In this document: positions 33,205 to 41,905 of the stretch, piece after piece | Layout of the letters: every line of letters begins with the position of its first letter | How positions within the stretch are numbered: position 1 is the stretch's first letter | Source of the DNA: Herbiconiux sp. A18JL235 | Lineage (GTDB): Bacteria; Actinomycetota; Actinomycetes; Actinomycetales; Microbacteriaceae | DNA: 64,000 nt | NCBI RefSeq assembly: GCF_040939305.1 | Contig: NZ_CP162511.1 | Span: 744,001-808,000 of the forward strand | Direction: 5' to 3' | Position numbers and translations under genes: made by a program | Notes under the pieces: model-generated | Told to the model about the DNA's origin: nothing | The model's input: only the letters and a program-made list of their open reading frames with translations | The model's database searches: none

Positions 33205-34746
33205 TCAGCCGGTGTACTCCGCTGCGAACGACTCCGCGATCGCCAGCGTCGCAGCGTGCACCGGGCCCGCCGTGATGGACGGGATGACCGACGCGTCGAC
33301 CACGTGCAGGTTGTCGAGACCGCGGAAGCGCAGGCCCGGGGTGACGGGGGCCTCGGGGGAGGCGCCCATGCTGAGGGTGCCCACCGGGTGGTGGTGGGTG
33401 ATCGCCGCGCGGGCGATGAAAGCGTCGGCCTCGGCGTCGCTCCGCACGGCCGCGCCCGGCAGCACCTCGTGGTCGCGCCAGGCGGCGAGGCCCTCGGAGC
33501 CGCCCACCAGGCGCGCCCGCTCGAGGGCGAGCCGGAACATCGCGCGGTCGTGCTCGGTGTCGAGGTAGTTCGGGTCGATGATCGGCTCGTCGGCGAGCTC
33601 CGGGCCCGAGAGCGCGAGTGAACCGCGGCTGGTCGGGTTGGTCACGCCGAACAGCAGCGTATAACCCGTGCCGGGGGCGACCTCGGCCGCGTCGGCGGCG
33701 AGGGCCTCCGAGGCGCTCGGGCCGACCACACAGCCCACGACGACGTCGACGGTTCCCGCGCTCTGCTCGAGGCCGAGGCGCGACTGGTAGGTCATCGACT
33801 CCGACAGCTGCAGCCGGGTCGGCGGCACCGGGATGCGCGAGGCGTACAGGTTGCCGGCGCCGAGCAGATGGTCGTGGAGGTTCTTCCCCACCTGAGGGGA
33901 CTCGAGGAGGGTGGTCACGCCCGCGGCTTCGAGCACCGCGGGGTCTCCGATGCCCGAGCGCATGAGCAGCAGCGGGTCGCCGATCGAGCCTCCGCAGAGG
34001 ATGACCTCGTCGGCCTCGAGCACCTCGTCGACGCCGTCGCGGGTGACGGCCACCCCCGTGACCCGGCCGCCCGAGACGAGCAGACGGTGAACGTCGACAC
34101 CCGTGAGGAGGGTGAGGTTCGGGCGGTCGAGCACCGGGTCGAGGTAGACGTCGGAGACCGTGACCCGCTCGCCGTCGCGGATGGTGAGCGAGTTGGGGGT
34201 CGCCCCCAGCATCTCGCCGCCGTTGTGGTCGGGGATGCGGGGCACACCGAGCGCCTCCCAGGCTGCGAGGTAGTCCTGCACCAGGGGCGAGGACAGCTCG
34301 GGCCCGGGCAGCAGCACCGGGAGCGGGCCGTCGTCGCCGTGCGCCGCGTCGGCGCCGCCCGAGAAGGTCTCCGACCGCTTGAAGGCGGGGAGCAGCGCAT
34401 CCCACCCCCATCGAGCGTCGCCGGTGAGCTCGACCCAGCGCTCGAAGTCGGCGCGGCAGCCGCGCATGTGCGCCATGGCGTGCACAAGGCTCGAGCCACC
34501 CGGCCCCTTGCCGCGGGCCCAGTCGAGCGACCGCCCGGCGAGGCCCCTCTGCGGGATCGTGCGGTAGTCCCAGTCGTAGCTGCGGTGGTGGATGAACGGC
34601 CAGAGCTCCGGCCGCCGCATCTCGGGGTCGGTGACACGGTGCCCGGCCTCGAGCACGGTGACGCGCCGGGACGGGTCAGCGCTCAGCCGGCGGGCGACGA
34701 CGCTGCCGGCAGAGCCCGCGCCGATGATGAGGACGTCGGAACCCAT
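33205..34746 (-). CDS. GMC flavoprotein oxidoreductase (pyridoxine 4-oxidase or 4-pyridoxate dehydrogenase)
   Basis: A 513-residue FAD enzyme of the glucose-methanol-choline family. FAD motif LIIGAGSAGSVVARRL near residue 5, RGKGPGGSSLVHAMAHMRG near 80, and C-terminal catalytic His in HHHPVGTLSMG near 449 with PVHAATLAIAE near 498. In B6 degradation two steps use GMC-type flavoproteins: pyridoxine to pyridoxal, and 4-pyridoxate to the 5-aldehyde. Only one such gene is present here, so which step it serves is unclear. It is read with the SDR and lactonase genes. The start is the ATG of MGSDVLIIG. Confidence 0.8.
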   Translation of the reverse strand: MGSDVLIIGAGSAGSVVARRLSADPSRRVTVLEAGHRVTDPEMRRPELWPFIHHRSYDWDYRTIPQRGLAGRSLDWARGKGPGGSSLVHAMAHMRGCRADFERWVELTGDARWGWDALLPAFKRSETFSGGADAAHGDDGPLPVLLPGPELSSPLVQDYLAAWEALGVPRIPDHNGGEMLGATPNSLTIRDGERVTVSDVYLDPVLDRPNLTLLTGVDVHRLLVSGGRVTGVAVTRDGVDEVLEADEVILCGGSIGDPLLLMRSGIGDPAVLEAAGVTTLLESPQVGKNLHDHLLGAGNLYASRIPVPPTRLQLSESMTYQSRLGLEQSAGTVDVVVGCVVGPSASEALAADAAEVAPGTGYTLLFGVTNPTSRGSLALSGPELADEPIIDPNYLDTEHDRAMFRLALERARLVGGSEGLAAWRDHEVLPGAAVRSDAEADAFIARAAITHHHPVGTLSMGASPEAPVTPGLRFRGLDNLHVVDASVIPSITAGPVHAATLAIAESFAAEYTG

Positions 34747-34753
34747 GCCGGCG

Positions 34754-35488
34754 TCAGTTGCGTGTGTGGCCGGCGTCGACCACAAGGGTCTGACCGGTCA
34801 CCCAGCTGGCCTTCTCGCTGGCGAGGAAGGCGACCGCGGGCGCGACGTCTTGGGGGAGGCCGCGGCGGTCGAACGCCTGCATGGGCACGACGTAGTCGAA
34901 GCCGGCCTGGTGCGGGCCCGACAGCACGCCCTCGCTCGCGATGATGCCGGGGGCCACGGCGTTGATGGTGATGCCGAGCCGGCCGAGCTCGCCGGCGAGC
35001 GCGCGCACGAGGCCGATGGAGGCACCCTTGGTCGCCACGTAGTGGGCGCAGTCGGGGGTGCCGGCCACGAAGGTGTTCGAGGCGATGTTGACGATGCGCC
35101 CGTAGCCGGCCTTGCCCATCACGGGCGTGACGGCGTGGGTGACGAGATAGAGGCCGTCTAGGTTCACGGACATGACCTTGCGCCACTCCTCGAAGGTGAT
35201 GTCGGCCCACGGGGTGAGGGGAACCAGCGCGGCGTTGTTGACGAGAACGTCGATGCGGCCGAACTCGGCGACGATCTCGTCGACGACCTCGGCGACGCGA
35301 TCGGGGTCGCTCACGTCGAGCTTCTTCGCCACGCCGCCGTTGCGGGCGGCGACGGCCTCGGCGCCCTCGAGGTTCACGTCGGCGACGACCACGGTCATCC
35401 CCTCGCCGGCGAGCTCGTCGGCGATCGCGGCTCCGATGCCCTGGGCTGCTCCGGTGACGAGTGCCACCCGTCGGGTCTGGTCGGTCAT
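34754..35488 (-). CDS. SDR, probable pyridoxal 4-dehydrogenase
   Basis: A 244-residue short-chain dehydrogenase: TGAAQGIG near residue 13, VADVNLEGA near 36, NNAAL near 86, catalytic Ser in VNIASNTF near 137 and YVATK near 152. The known NAD-dependent pyridoxal 4-dehydrogenase, which makes 4-pyridoxolactone, is an SDR of about 248 residues. AGGAG lies 7 nt before the ATG. It stands between the lactonase and GMC genes in one minus-strand operon, matching three consecutive pathway steps. Confidence 0.8.
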   Translation of the reverse strand: MTDQTRRVALVTGAAQGIGAAIADELAGEGMTVVVADVNLEGAEAVAARNGGVAKKLDVSDPDRVAEVVDEIVAEFGRIDVLVNNAALVPLTPWADITFEEWRKVMSVNLDGLYLVTHAVTPVMGKAGYGRIVNIASNTFVAGTPDCAHYVATKGASIGLVRALAGELGRLGITINAVAPGIIASEGVLSGPHQAGFDYVVPMQAFDRRGLPQDVAPAVAFLASEKASWVTGQTLVVDAGHTRN

Positions 35489-35537
35489 GTGGTGCTCCTT
35501 ATATATAGCTGTCGATCGGGACTGACGATCGGAGGTG

Positions 35538-36308
35538 TCAGGCCTGGCCCTCGCCGCCGCCGTAGAAGGCGGGGGCGAGCTTCCAGGTGAGGTACGGCTC
35601 GAGCTCGTGCGAGGGGTACACGTCGGCGTTCTTCGTGCGAGCGAGGTAGTTGAGGCGGCGGATCGCCTCGACCGACTTCGTCGGGTCGAGGTGGAAGCCG
35701 GCGATCCACTCCTTCTCCAGGGTGGTGCGGGTGTACGCCGCGTCGCCGCAGAACAGCATGTTGCGCTCGTACTCCAGCTCGACGAGCAGCGAGTAGTGAC
35801 CGATGGTGTGCCCGGGGGTCTCGAACAGCCACACGCCCGGCACGATCTCGTAGTCGCCCGAGATGGGGGTGTACTTCACGCCCTCGTGGTCGAACGAGAG
35901 GTCGGAGTAGCCGAGCCGCTCGAAGGGCTCGGGCACCTTGGCGTGCCGCAGCTCCTCCTTGTGCACGAGGGTGGTGGCCTTCGTGAGGTGCTTGTTGCCA
36001 CCGACGTGGTCGAAGTGGAAGTGCGAGTTCACCACGATGTCGACGTCGTCGGGCGTGAACCCGCATTTCGCCAGCTGGGCCGGGATGGTCTGCTCTTCGG
36101 TCTGCTCGGGCAGCTCGAAGGGCAGCACCTTGTTGACGTGGTCGAGGTCGAAACCGGTGTCGAACAGGATGAGGGCATCAGGATGCTCGATGAGCACGCT
36201 GTAGACCGGGAACCGCACGGGATTGCCGGCGTTGATGTGCCAGTGCACGTCGGATTCGTCGATGACGAGAGTTCCCCCGTCGAGCAGATACACCTTCGGA
36301 TCCGTCAT
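35538..36308 (-). CDS. Metallo-beta-lactamase-fold hydrolase, probable 4-pyridoxolactonase
   Basis: A 256-residue zinc hydrolase. The metal motif HFHFDH is near residue 96, PGHTIGHYS near 164 and LFCGDAAY near 185, with a later His in YPSHELEP. It is close in size and fold to the zinc-dependent 4-pyridoxolactonase of Mesorhizobium and related N-acyl-homoserine lactonases. It would open 4-pyridoxolactone to 4-pyridoxate. Quorum-signal lactonase activity is the main alternative, but the neighbouring genes argue for B6. GGAG precedes the ATG; a strong promoter lies 42-71 bp upstream. Confidence 0.82.
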   Translation of the reverse strand: MTDPKVYLLDGGTLVIDESDVHWHINAGNPVRFPVYSVLIEHPDALILFDTGFDLDHVNKVLPFELPEQTEEQTIPAQLAKCGFTPDDVDIVVNSHFHFDHVGGNKHLTKATTLVHKEELRHAKVPEPFERLGYSDLSFDHEGVKYTPISGDYEIVPGVWLFETPGHTIGHYSLLVELEYERNMLFCGDAAYTRTTLEKEWIAGFHLDPTKSVEAIRRLNYLARTKNADVYPSHELEPYLTWKLAPAFYGGGEGQA

Positions 36309-36349
36309 CGGATGCTCCGATCTTTATCATCATTCGGTAATTGTCGATC

Positions 36350-36379
36350 ACGTTATGAGAACGCTACGAGCGGTGTCAA
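36350..36379 (-). promoter_or_regulatory. Promoter of lactonase-SDR-GMC operon
   Basis: On the minus strand TTGACA (36379-36374), 18-nt spacer, TAACGT (36355-36350). The 12-mer TTCTCATAACGT ending in this -10 box is repeated with one change in the binding-protein promoter at 36901. Confidence 0.6.
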
Positions 36380-36420
36380 GGATGCGCCGCACTGTTCACA
36401 GACTCGAAACACGGGCGGTC

Positions 36421-36816
36421 TCAGTTCCCGGCGTCAACTCCGGGGAAATCTTCGAAGTGAGGCATGCCGGTGTAGTACGCCCAGCGGTAGCAGTGGTCGA
36501 GCATGGGCTCCAGCGCGAAGTCACCGACGCAGGTGGCGTCCTGGTAGCGGTCGCCCGAGTCGTCGACGTAGTGGGTACGGCAGAGCACCTTCCAGGACGT
36601 CGCGCTCACCGAGGGGTCGTCGATGAGGTGCTCCGACGGCAGCCAGCACTCGGTGCTGGTGATCGTGGCGGGGTCGACGTTCGACGTCGGGCCCGCCACC
36701 TCCGCTAGCGTGGCGAGGGCTGCGGCGTCGTCCTCAGACAGCGCCGGGGCGCTCGAGCACCCCGCGAGCGCGAACACGGAGAGGGCGAGAACGGCGATGA
36801 AAGGGCGTGATGTCAC
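36421..36816 (-). CDS. Small lipoprotein, unknown
   Basis: A 131-residue protein with a lipoprotein signal (FIAVLALSVFALAGC, lipobox Cys near residue 19). Four cysteines in the mature part (CWLP, LCRTH, ATCVGD, DHCYRW) may form two disulphides. No family recognised. It lies between the B6 enzyme operon and the importer genes but may be an unrelated surface protein. Confidence 0.7.
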   Translation of the reverse strand: MTSRPFIAVLALSVFALAGCSSAPALSEDDAAALATLAEVAGPTSNVDPATITSTECWLPSEHLIDDPSVSATSWKVLCRTHYVDDSGDRYQDATCVGDFALEPMLDHCYRWAYYTGMPHFEDFPGVDAGN

Positions 36817-36883
36817 GGGCAGAACCTCCTGGCGTCATCGTCGACTCCGCGTGTTTCGGACAGGTAACAACTCGATTTCGGGC

Positions 36884-36912
36884 TTGGCAAGCTCGGATTC
36901 TTCTCATATCGT
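36884..36912 (+). promoter_or_regulatory. Promoter of BMP importer operon
   Basis: TTGGCA (36884-36889), 17-bp spacer, TATCGT (36907-36912). The -10 box lies in TTCTCATATCGT, matching 11 of 12 positions of the lactonase-operon promoter, which suggests shared control. Confidence 0.5.
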
Positions 36913-36990
36913 AGCGTCACCCCTGCACAATGTAAGAGGATCCGAAGCAAAGAAGCCGGGGCCCATCATCCTGAGAGGAAGATTCTGGCA

Positions 36991-38091
36991 ATGAACATTC
37001 TCACCAGCGGTGGCCGGCGGCGCACAGCGTCGCGACTGGTCGTCGTCACCGTCTCGGGCGCACTCGCGCTCAGCCTCGCCGCCTGCTCGTCGGGTCGTGG
37101 CGGCGACACCCCGACCGACGACTCCACCGCGTCGGGCGGAACCGAGGTCACGCAGTTCGCGCTCGTCGCCCCCGAGAACGAGTCGGACTACGGCTACAAC
37201 CAGGCCGGGATCGAGGCGGCCAACGAGGCGGCCAAGGAGCTCGGCATCGAGGTGACGATCGTTCCCGACGCCGGCTACGACAACATCGAGACCGTGCTCA
37301 CCCAGGTCGCCGACGGGGGAGCGCAGTTCATCGTCGCGCACGCCTCGGGCTACAACGTGGGCGCCGCGGCCACCGCCGCCGCCAAGAAGGTCCCGATCCT
37401 CATCCAGGATGCCGGTGAGGACGAGAACGTGCCCGGCCAGATCGCCGCAGCCAAGCCCGAAGGCCAGGAGGGCGGCTACCTCGCGGGCATTGCCGCGGCC
37501 ATGTCGACCACCTCGAAGAAGGTCGGCATCGTGGTCTCGGCCGACAACGCGAACTGGTTCGCCATGTCGTCGGGCTTCGCCGAGGGTGTCTACAGCGTCG
37601 ACCCCAGCATCCAGGTGCTCTACACCTCGGTCGGCCCGGCTGCCTACGCCGACGCCGCCGGTGGCAAGGTCGCCACCGAGCAGATCATCGCCTCGGGCGC
37701 CGACGTGGTGTTCGGCATGGGCGACGGAGCCACCCACGGCTACCTGCAGGCCATCGACGCCGCCTCGAACGTGAAGTACATCGCCGACATCGGCGACGTC
37801 ACCCCCGGCCTCAGCGACCCGTCGAAGCTGCTCACCTCGGTGCGCTGGAACTACGAGCCCGCCTACGTGGAGGCCATCAAAGACGTCGACGCCGGCACCT
37901 TCGGCACGAAGACCTACCCGGTCGACGTGGAGAACGGCGGAATGTACCTGCAGGAGACCGACGCCATGACCCCCGAGATCAAGGCCGCTGTCGACAAGGC
38001 CTCGCAGGGCATCATCGACGGCTCCATCACGCCGACGATCGCCACCTCGGCCGACGAGGTCGCCGCCGTCATCGCCGCCAAGGGCAACTGA
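36991..38091 (+). CDS. BMP-family ABC substrate-binding lipoprotein, candidate vitamin B6 binder
   Basis: A 366-residue exported lipoprotein (lipobox LAAC near residue 30) of the BMP/Med/PnrA family: FALVAPENESDYGYNQAGIE near 52, GYDNIETVLTQVADGGAQFI near 93, ADVVFGMGDGATHGYL near 237 and SVRWNYEPAYVEAI near 287. Known members bind purine nucleosides. Here the transporter lies beside a full B6 catabolic gene set and an IclR regulator, so pyridoxine, pyridoxal or pyridoxamine is a likely ligand. That is inference. Confidence 0.85.
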   Translation: MNILTSGGRRRTASRLVVVTVSGALALSLAACSSGRGGDTPTDDSTASGGTEVTQFALVAPENESDYGYNQAGIEAANEAAKELGIEVTIVPDAGYDNIETVLTQVADGGAQFIVAHASGYNVGAAATAAAKKVPILIQDAGEDENVPGQIAAAKPEGQEGGYLAGIAAAMSTTSKKVGIVVSADNANWFAMSSGFAEGVYSVDPSIQVLYTSVGPAAYADAAGGKVATEQIIASGADVVFGMGDGATHGYLQAIDAASNVKYIADIGDVTPGLSDPSKLLTSVRWNYEPAYVEAIKDVDAGTFGTKTYPVDVENGGMYLQETDAMTPEIKAAVDKASQGIIDGSITPTIATSADEVAAVIAAKGN

Positions 38092-38105
38092 CCCGACGCC
38101 ACGAC

Positions 38106-38135
38106 GGGGCCGGCTGCTCCCGGGGAGCCGGCCCC
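38106..38135 (+). terminator. Hairpin between binding-protein and ATPase genes
   Basis: Perfect 10-bp stem GGGGCCGGCT (38106-38115) and AGCCGGCCCC (38126-38135). Within an operon this would lower expression of the downstream ATPase and permeases relative to the binding protein, or protect its mRNA 3' end. Confidence 0.55.
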
Positions 38136-38162
38136 CCACCCCGCCACACGCAAGGAGCATCC

Positions 38163-39767
38163 GTGACGACAACGGCCACGAGCGAGGTCATCTCGCTGAG
38201 GGGCATCACCAAGGCCTTCCCGGGGGTGATCGCCAACAACGACGTCTCGCTCGACATCGTCGGTGGGCAGGTGCACTGCCTGCTCGGCGAGAACGGAGCC
38301 GGCAAGTCGACGCTCATCAGCATCCTCGCCGGCATGCAGCAGCCCGACTCGGGAACGATCTCGATCGGGGGTTCACCGGTCGACATCTCGTCGCCGAAGG
38401 TGGCCGTCGACTACGGCATCGGCGTGGTGCACCAGCACTCCACGCTCGTTCCCGCCTTCACAGTGCTCGAGAACCTCATGCTCGGCGAGTCGGGGGCGCT
38501 GCAGAACAAGAAGCGCGCCACCGAGCGCCTCGAGGAGCTCGCCGACCTCCTCGGTGTGCGCATCGACCCCGACGCCCTCACCTCCGACCTCGGGCTCGGC
38601 CAGCAGCAGCAGGTCGAGATCGCCAAGGCCATGTGGAAGGGCAGCCGGCTGCTCGTGCTCGACGAGCCGACCTCCATGCTCACCCCCCAGGCCATCGAGC
38701 ACCTCGGCGAGAGCATCGACCGCGTGAAGGCCAACGGTCTGGCCGTCGTGCTCATCACCCACAAGCTGCGTGAGGCCTACGAGATGGGCGACTGCGTCAC
38801 CATCCTGCGCGGCGGCAGGAACGTCGGCCACATCTCCGAGGCCGAGCTCGCGTCGTACAGCGAGCAGCAGGCGCAGGATGCGATCCTCGCCGCCATGTTC
38901 GGCGACGACATGGTCGCGTCGTCGGCGAGCACCGCCGAGCTCGCCGATCTCGCGGGTGCCACGGAAGCCACCCGGGAGACCCGGTCGATCGACTTCTCGG
39001 CACGGCCCGTGCGGCTTGAGCTGCGCGGGGTCTCGAGCAAGGGCCTCGGCCGCGACGTCGAGGCCGAAGACGTCTCACTCACCGTGCACGAGGGCGAGAT
39101 CCTCGGCATCGCCGGTATCGACGGGCACGGGCAGCAGGCGCTCGCCGAGCTCGTCGCCGGGCAGCGGCCCGCGTCGTCGGGCACCGTGCTCTTCGACGGA
39201 GCCGACATCACCCGTTCGGGCGTGCGCAGCCGGCAGCAGCAGGGCGTGCGCTACGTCACCGACGACCGCCTCCACGAGGGCACGATCGGCTCCATGTCGG
39301 TCGCTCTCAACCTCGTCATCAAGCGCATCGGCCAGGCGCCGTTCTGGAAGGCGGGGCGCATCCAGCCCAAGGCCGTCGACGTGGAGGCCCGCCGTCTCAT
39401 CGACGAGTACGGCATCCGTACCCCGTCTCCTGCGACCAGGGCGGGAACGCTGTCGGGCGGCAACATCCAGAAGATCCTGCTGGCCCGCGAACTCACGAAC
39501 GGCGCCCGGCTCGTGGTGGTCAACAAGCCCACCTACGGGCTCGACCTGAAGACGGTGCACCTCGTGCGCGAGCTGCTCATCGACTTCGCGGCGTCGGGCG
39601 GCAGCGTGCTGCTGCTCTCCACCGACCTCGACGAGCTCATCGAGCTCTCCCACCGCATCGAGGTCATCTCGCGCGGTCGCCTCGTCGGCGGCGTGGTGAA
39701 CGACGGGCCGGGTACGGCCGAGAAGGTGGGCCATTACATGACCGGAGCGATCGAGGGCACCGAATGA
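38163..39767 (+). CDS. Nucleoside-type ABC transporter ATPase (two ABC domains)
   Basis: A 534-residue duplicated ATPase of the simple-sugar/nucleoside class. First domain: Walker A GENGAGKSTL near residue 41, a degenerate signature (LGLGQQQQVEIAKAMW) and LLVLDEPTSML. Second domain: degenerate P-loop (GIDGHGQQAL) and signature SGGNIQK. In the second Walker B the usual Glu/Asp stretch reads LVVVNKPTYGLD, with Asn-Lys where most members have Asp/Glu-Glu/Gln, so the second site is probably inactive. The GTG start has AAGGAG upstream; the stop overlaps the permease start. Confidence 0.9.
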   Translation: MTTTATSEVISLRGITKAFPGVIANNDVSLDIVGGQVHCLLGENGAGKSTLISILAGMQQPDSGTISIGGSPVDISSPKVAVDYGIGVVHQHSTLVPAFTVLENLMLGESGALQNKKRATERLEELADLLGVRIDPDALTSDLGLGQQQQVEIAKAMWKGSRLLVLDEPTSMLTPQAIEHLGESIDRVKANGLAVVLITHKLREAYEMGDCVTILRGGRNVGHISEAELASYSEQQAQDAILAAMFGDDMVASSASTAELADLAGATEATRETRSIDFSARPVRLELRGVSSKGLGRDVEAEDVSLTVHEGEILGIAGIDGHGQQALAELVAGQRPASSGTVLFDGADITRSGVRSRQQQGVRYVTDDRLHEGTIGSMSVALNLVIKRIGQAPFWKAGRIQPKAVDVEARRLIDEYGIRTPSPATRAGTLSGGNIQKILLARELTNGARLVVVNKPTYGLDLKTVHLVRELLIDFAASGGSVLLLSTDLDELIELSHRIEVISRGRLVGGVVNDGPGTAEKVGHYMTGAIEGTE

Positions 39768-40930
39768 ACACCGAGACATCCGCCGCCCGCCGTTTCGCGG
39801 AGGGCTTCATCAGAGCCGTCGTGCCCGTGCTGCTCGCACTCATCGTGTCGGCCTTCGTGATGATGGCCATCGGCGCGAGCCCACTGGAGTTCTTCGCGGG
39901 CGTCTGGAAGTACGGCATCACGGGCAACAACTGGCAGCGCAGCCTCGTGCTGATGGCGCCGCTCGTCATCGTCGCAGTGGGGCTCATCGTCGCCTTCCGC
40001 GGGCAGCTGTGGAACCTCGGCTACAACGGCCAGTACCTGCTCGGTGCCGTGGTCGCCTCGGGTCTCGGCCCGATCCTGTTCGACGTCATGCCCGCCTTCC
40101 TCGCCACCATCGTGGTGTTCATCGTGGCCGTGCTCGCGGGGGCGGTGTGGTCGCTCATCCCGGCCATCCTCAAGGCGCGTTACGGCACGAACGAGATCAT
40201 CACCTCGCTCGTCATGTCGTTCATCGCCGTGGGAGTGGTGAACCTGCTGATCAAAGGCATCTTCAAAGACCCCGGAGTCACCACCCCGCAGACCGCGGTC
40301 ATCCCCGACGACGAGCTGCTGCCCTACATTCCGGGCACCCAGATCCACATCGGATTCGTCATCGCGATCGTGCTCGCCGTGGTCGCCCAGTTCGTGCTGA
40401 GCCGCACCTCGTTCGGGCTGCGCGTCGACATCTTCGGCGCGAGCCCGAAGGCGGCCCGCCACGTGGGACTCAACTCGACCTGGATGGTCATCCTCCTGTT
40501 CGCCCTCTCCAGCGGACTCATCGCCTTCGCGGGGTCGATCGACATCCTCGGCCAGTTCACCTACCAGCGCGCCGACTGGGACCCGAGGTACGGCGACGCC
40601 GTCATGCCGCTGGTGTTCCTCGCCCGGTTCCGGCCCGTCGCGGCCATCCCGTTCGTGGCGTTCTACGCCGTGCTCGCGACCGGCGGCACCCTCGCCGCCC
40701 AGCAGGCAGGTCTGAACGTCGACTTCCTGCTCGTGATCGTCGGCCTCATCCTGCTGTTCATGACCATCACCGAATACATCGGCGATCGCCGGAAGCTCGG
40801 TCAGAGCTACGTGCCCGCCGGGCTGCGGCGCACCGTGCTGAAGCCCTTCCTCGGCTCGTCGGTGGCCTCCTCCTCGGCCGGCACCTCGGCCACCGAGAGC
40901 CGCAGCGCATCGGAAAGGACCTCCGTATGA
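39764..40930 (+). CDS. ABC permease, first subunit
   Basis: A 388-residue integral membrane protein with about nine or ten segments. The nucleoside/BMP-type permease pattern is clear: FRGQLWNLGYNGQYLLGAV near residue 80, LKARYGTNEIITSLVMSFI near 132, FGASPKAARHVGLNS near 225. It is longer than its partner, as usual in this class. ATGA overlaps link it to the genes on both sides. A Ser/Ala-rich C-terminal tail faces the cytoplasm. Confidence 0.9.
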   Translation: MNTETSAARRFAEGFIRAVVPVLLALIVSAFVMMAIGASPLEFFAGVWKYGITGNNWQRSLVLMAPLVIVAVGLIVAFRGQLWNLGYNGQYLLGAVVASGLGPILFDVMPAFLATIVVFIVAVLAGAVWSLIPAILKARYGTNEIITSLVMSFIAVGVVNLLIKGIFKDPGVTTPQTAVIPDDELLPYIPGTQIHIGFVIAIVLAVVAQFVLSRTSFGLRVDIFGASPKAARHVGLNSTWMVILLFALSSGLIAFAGSIDILGQFTYQRADWDPRYGDAVMPLVFLARFRPVAAIPFVAFYAVLATGGTLAAQQAGLNVDFLLVIVGLILLFMTITEYIGDRRKLGQSYVPAGLRRTVLKPFLGSSVASSSAGTSATESRSASERTSV

Positions 40931-41862
40931 GCGACATGCTCTCGGCCGCCTTCGTCACGGTCTTCATCGCCACCGTCATCGCCCAGGCCATGCCGCTCAT
41001 GCTCGCGGCGGTCGGTGAGACCATCGGCGAACAGGCGGGTGTGCTCAACCTCGGCATCGAGGGCGTGATGCTCATCGGCGCTTACTCCGCCTTCGTCGCC
41101 ACCCTGGTTTCGGGCAGCTTCTGGGTGGGAGTGCTCGCGGGAATCGTCGGCGGCATCGTGGGCAACCTCGCCATGCTGGTGCTGAACGTCTGGCTCGGCC
41201 TCAACCAGATCGTCATCGGCCTCGCCGTGACGCTCATCGGCGAGGGCATCACGAGCGTGCTGTATCTGCAGAACTACACCAAGTCGCCCGCGAGCCTCGG
41301 CACGCCGCCGAAGATCGCCATCCCGGGGCTGTCCGACATCCCCGTGGTGGGGCCGTCGGTGTTCGGGCAGACCGGCATCTTCTGGATCGCCGTCATCGTC
41401 GCCCTCGTGCTCGCCTTCGCGATGGCCCGCACGAACTGGGGGCTGTCGACCCGGTCGGCGGGGCAGAAGCCGTCGTCGCTCGACGCCGCCGGCGGAAGCG
41501 TCGTGCGCACCCGCTCGATCGCCGTGGTCCTGAGCGGCGCGCTGGTCGGCTTCGGCGGCGCGTACCTGTCGCTCATCACGACAGCGACGTTCAGCCCGAT
41601 GCTGACCAACGGTCTCGGCTTCATCGCCATCGTGATCACCATGCTGTCGCGGGGGCGCATCCTCGTCGTCATGATCACCTCGCTCGTCTACGGACTCGCC
41701 GTGGCGATCGGCCCGGCGCTCCAGGTGATCGGGTTCACGGTGCCCGCCGACATCATCAAGATGCTGCCGTTCATCATCGTCATCCTCATGCTCATCGTCT
41801 TCGCCCGCAGTTCGGTGGTGCCGCCCGCCCTGGGCACGCCGTACACTCGCGGTGCTCGATGA
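40927..41862 (+). CDS. ABC permease, second subunit
   Basis: A 311-residue membrane protein with the second nucleoside-type permease pattern: GETIGEQAGVLNLGIEGVML near residue 30, GLNQIVIGLAVTLIGEGITS near 94, and RSAGQKPSSLDAAGGSVVRT near 176. It forms a heterodimer channel with the preceding subunit. It is the last transporter gene, 43 bp before the iclR-type regulator. Confidence 0.9.
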   Translation: MSDMLSAAFVTVFIATVIAQAMPLMLAAVGETIGEQAGVLNLGIEGVMLIGAYSAFVATLVSGSFWVGVLAGIVGGIVGNLAMLVLNVWLGLNQIVIGLAVTLIGEGITSVLYLQNYTKSPASLGTPPKIAIPGLSDIPVVGPSVFGQTGIFWIAVIVALVLAFAMARTNWGLSTRSAGQKPSSLDAAGGSVVRTRSIAVVLSGALVGFGGAYLSLITTATFSPMLTNGLGFIAIVITMLSRGRILVVMITSLVYGLAVAIGPALQVIGFTVPADIIKMLPFIIVILMLIVFARSSVVPPALGTPYTRGAR

Positions 41863-41905
41863 CGACGGGTGTCGTGCAACCCGCGGGTAGGATCGATCGG
41901 AGCCG

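Noticed and set aside
35538..36308. N-acyl-homoserine lactone lactonase (quorum quenching)
   Set aside because: The fold would allow it, but the gene is in an operon with an SDR and a GMC flavoprotein that fit consecutive pyridoxine steps, making 4-pyridoxolactonase more likely.
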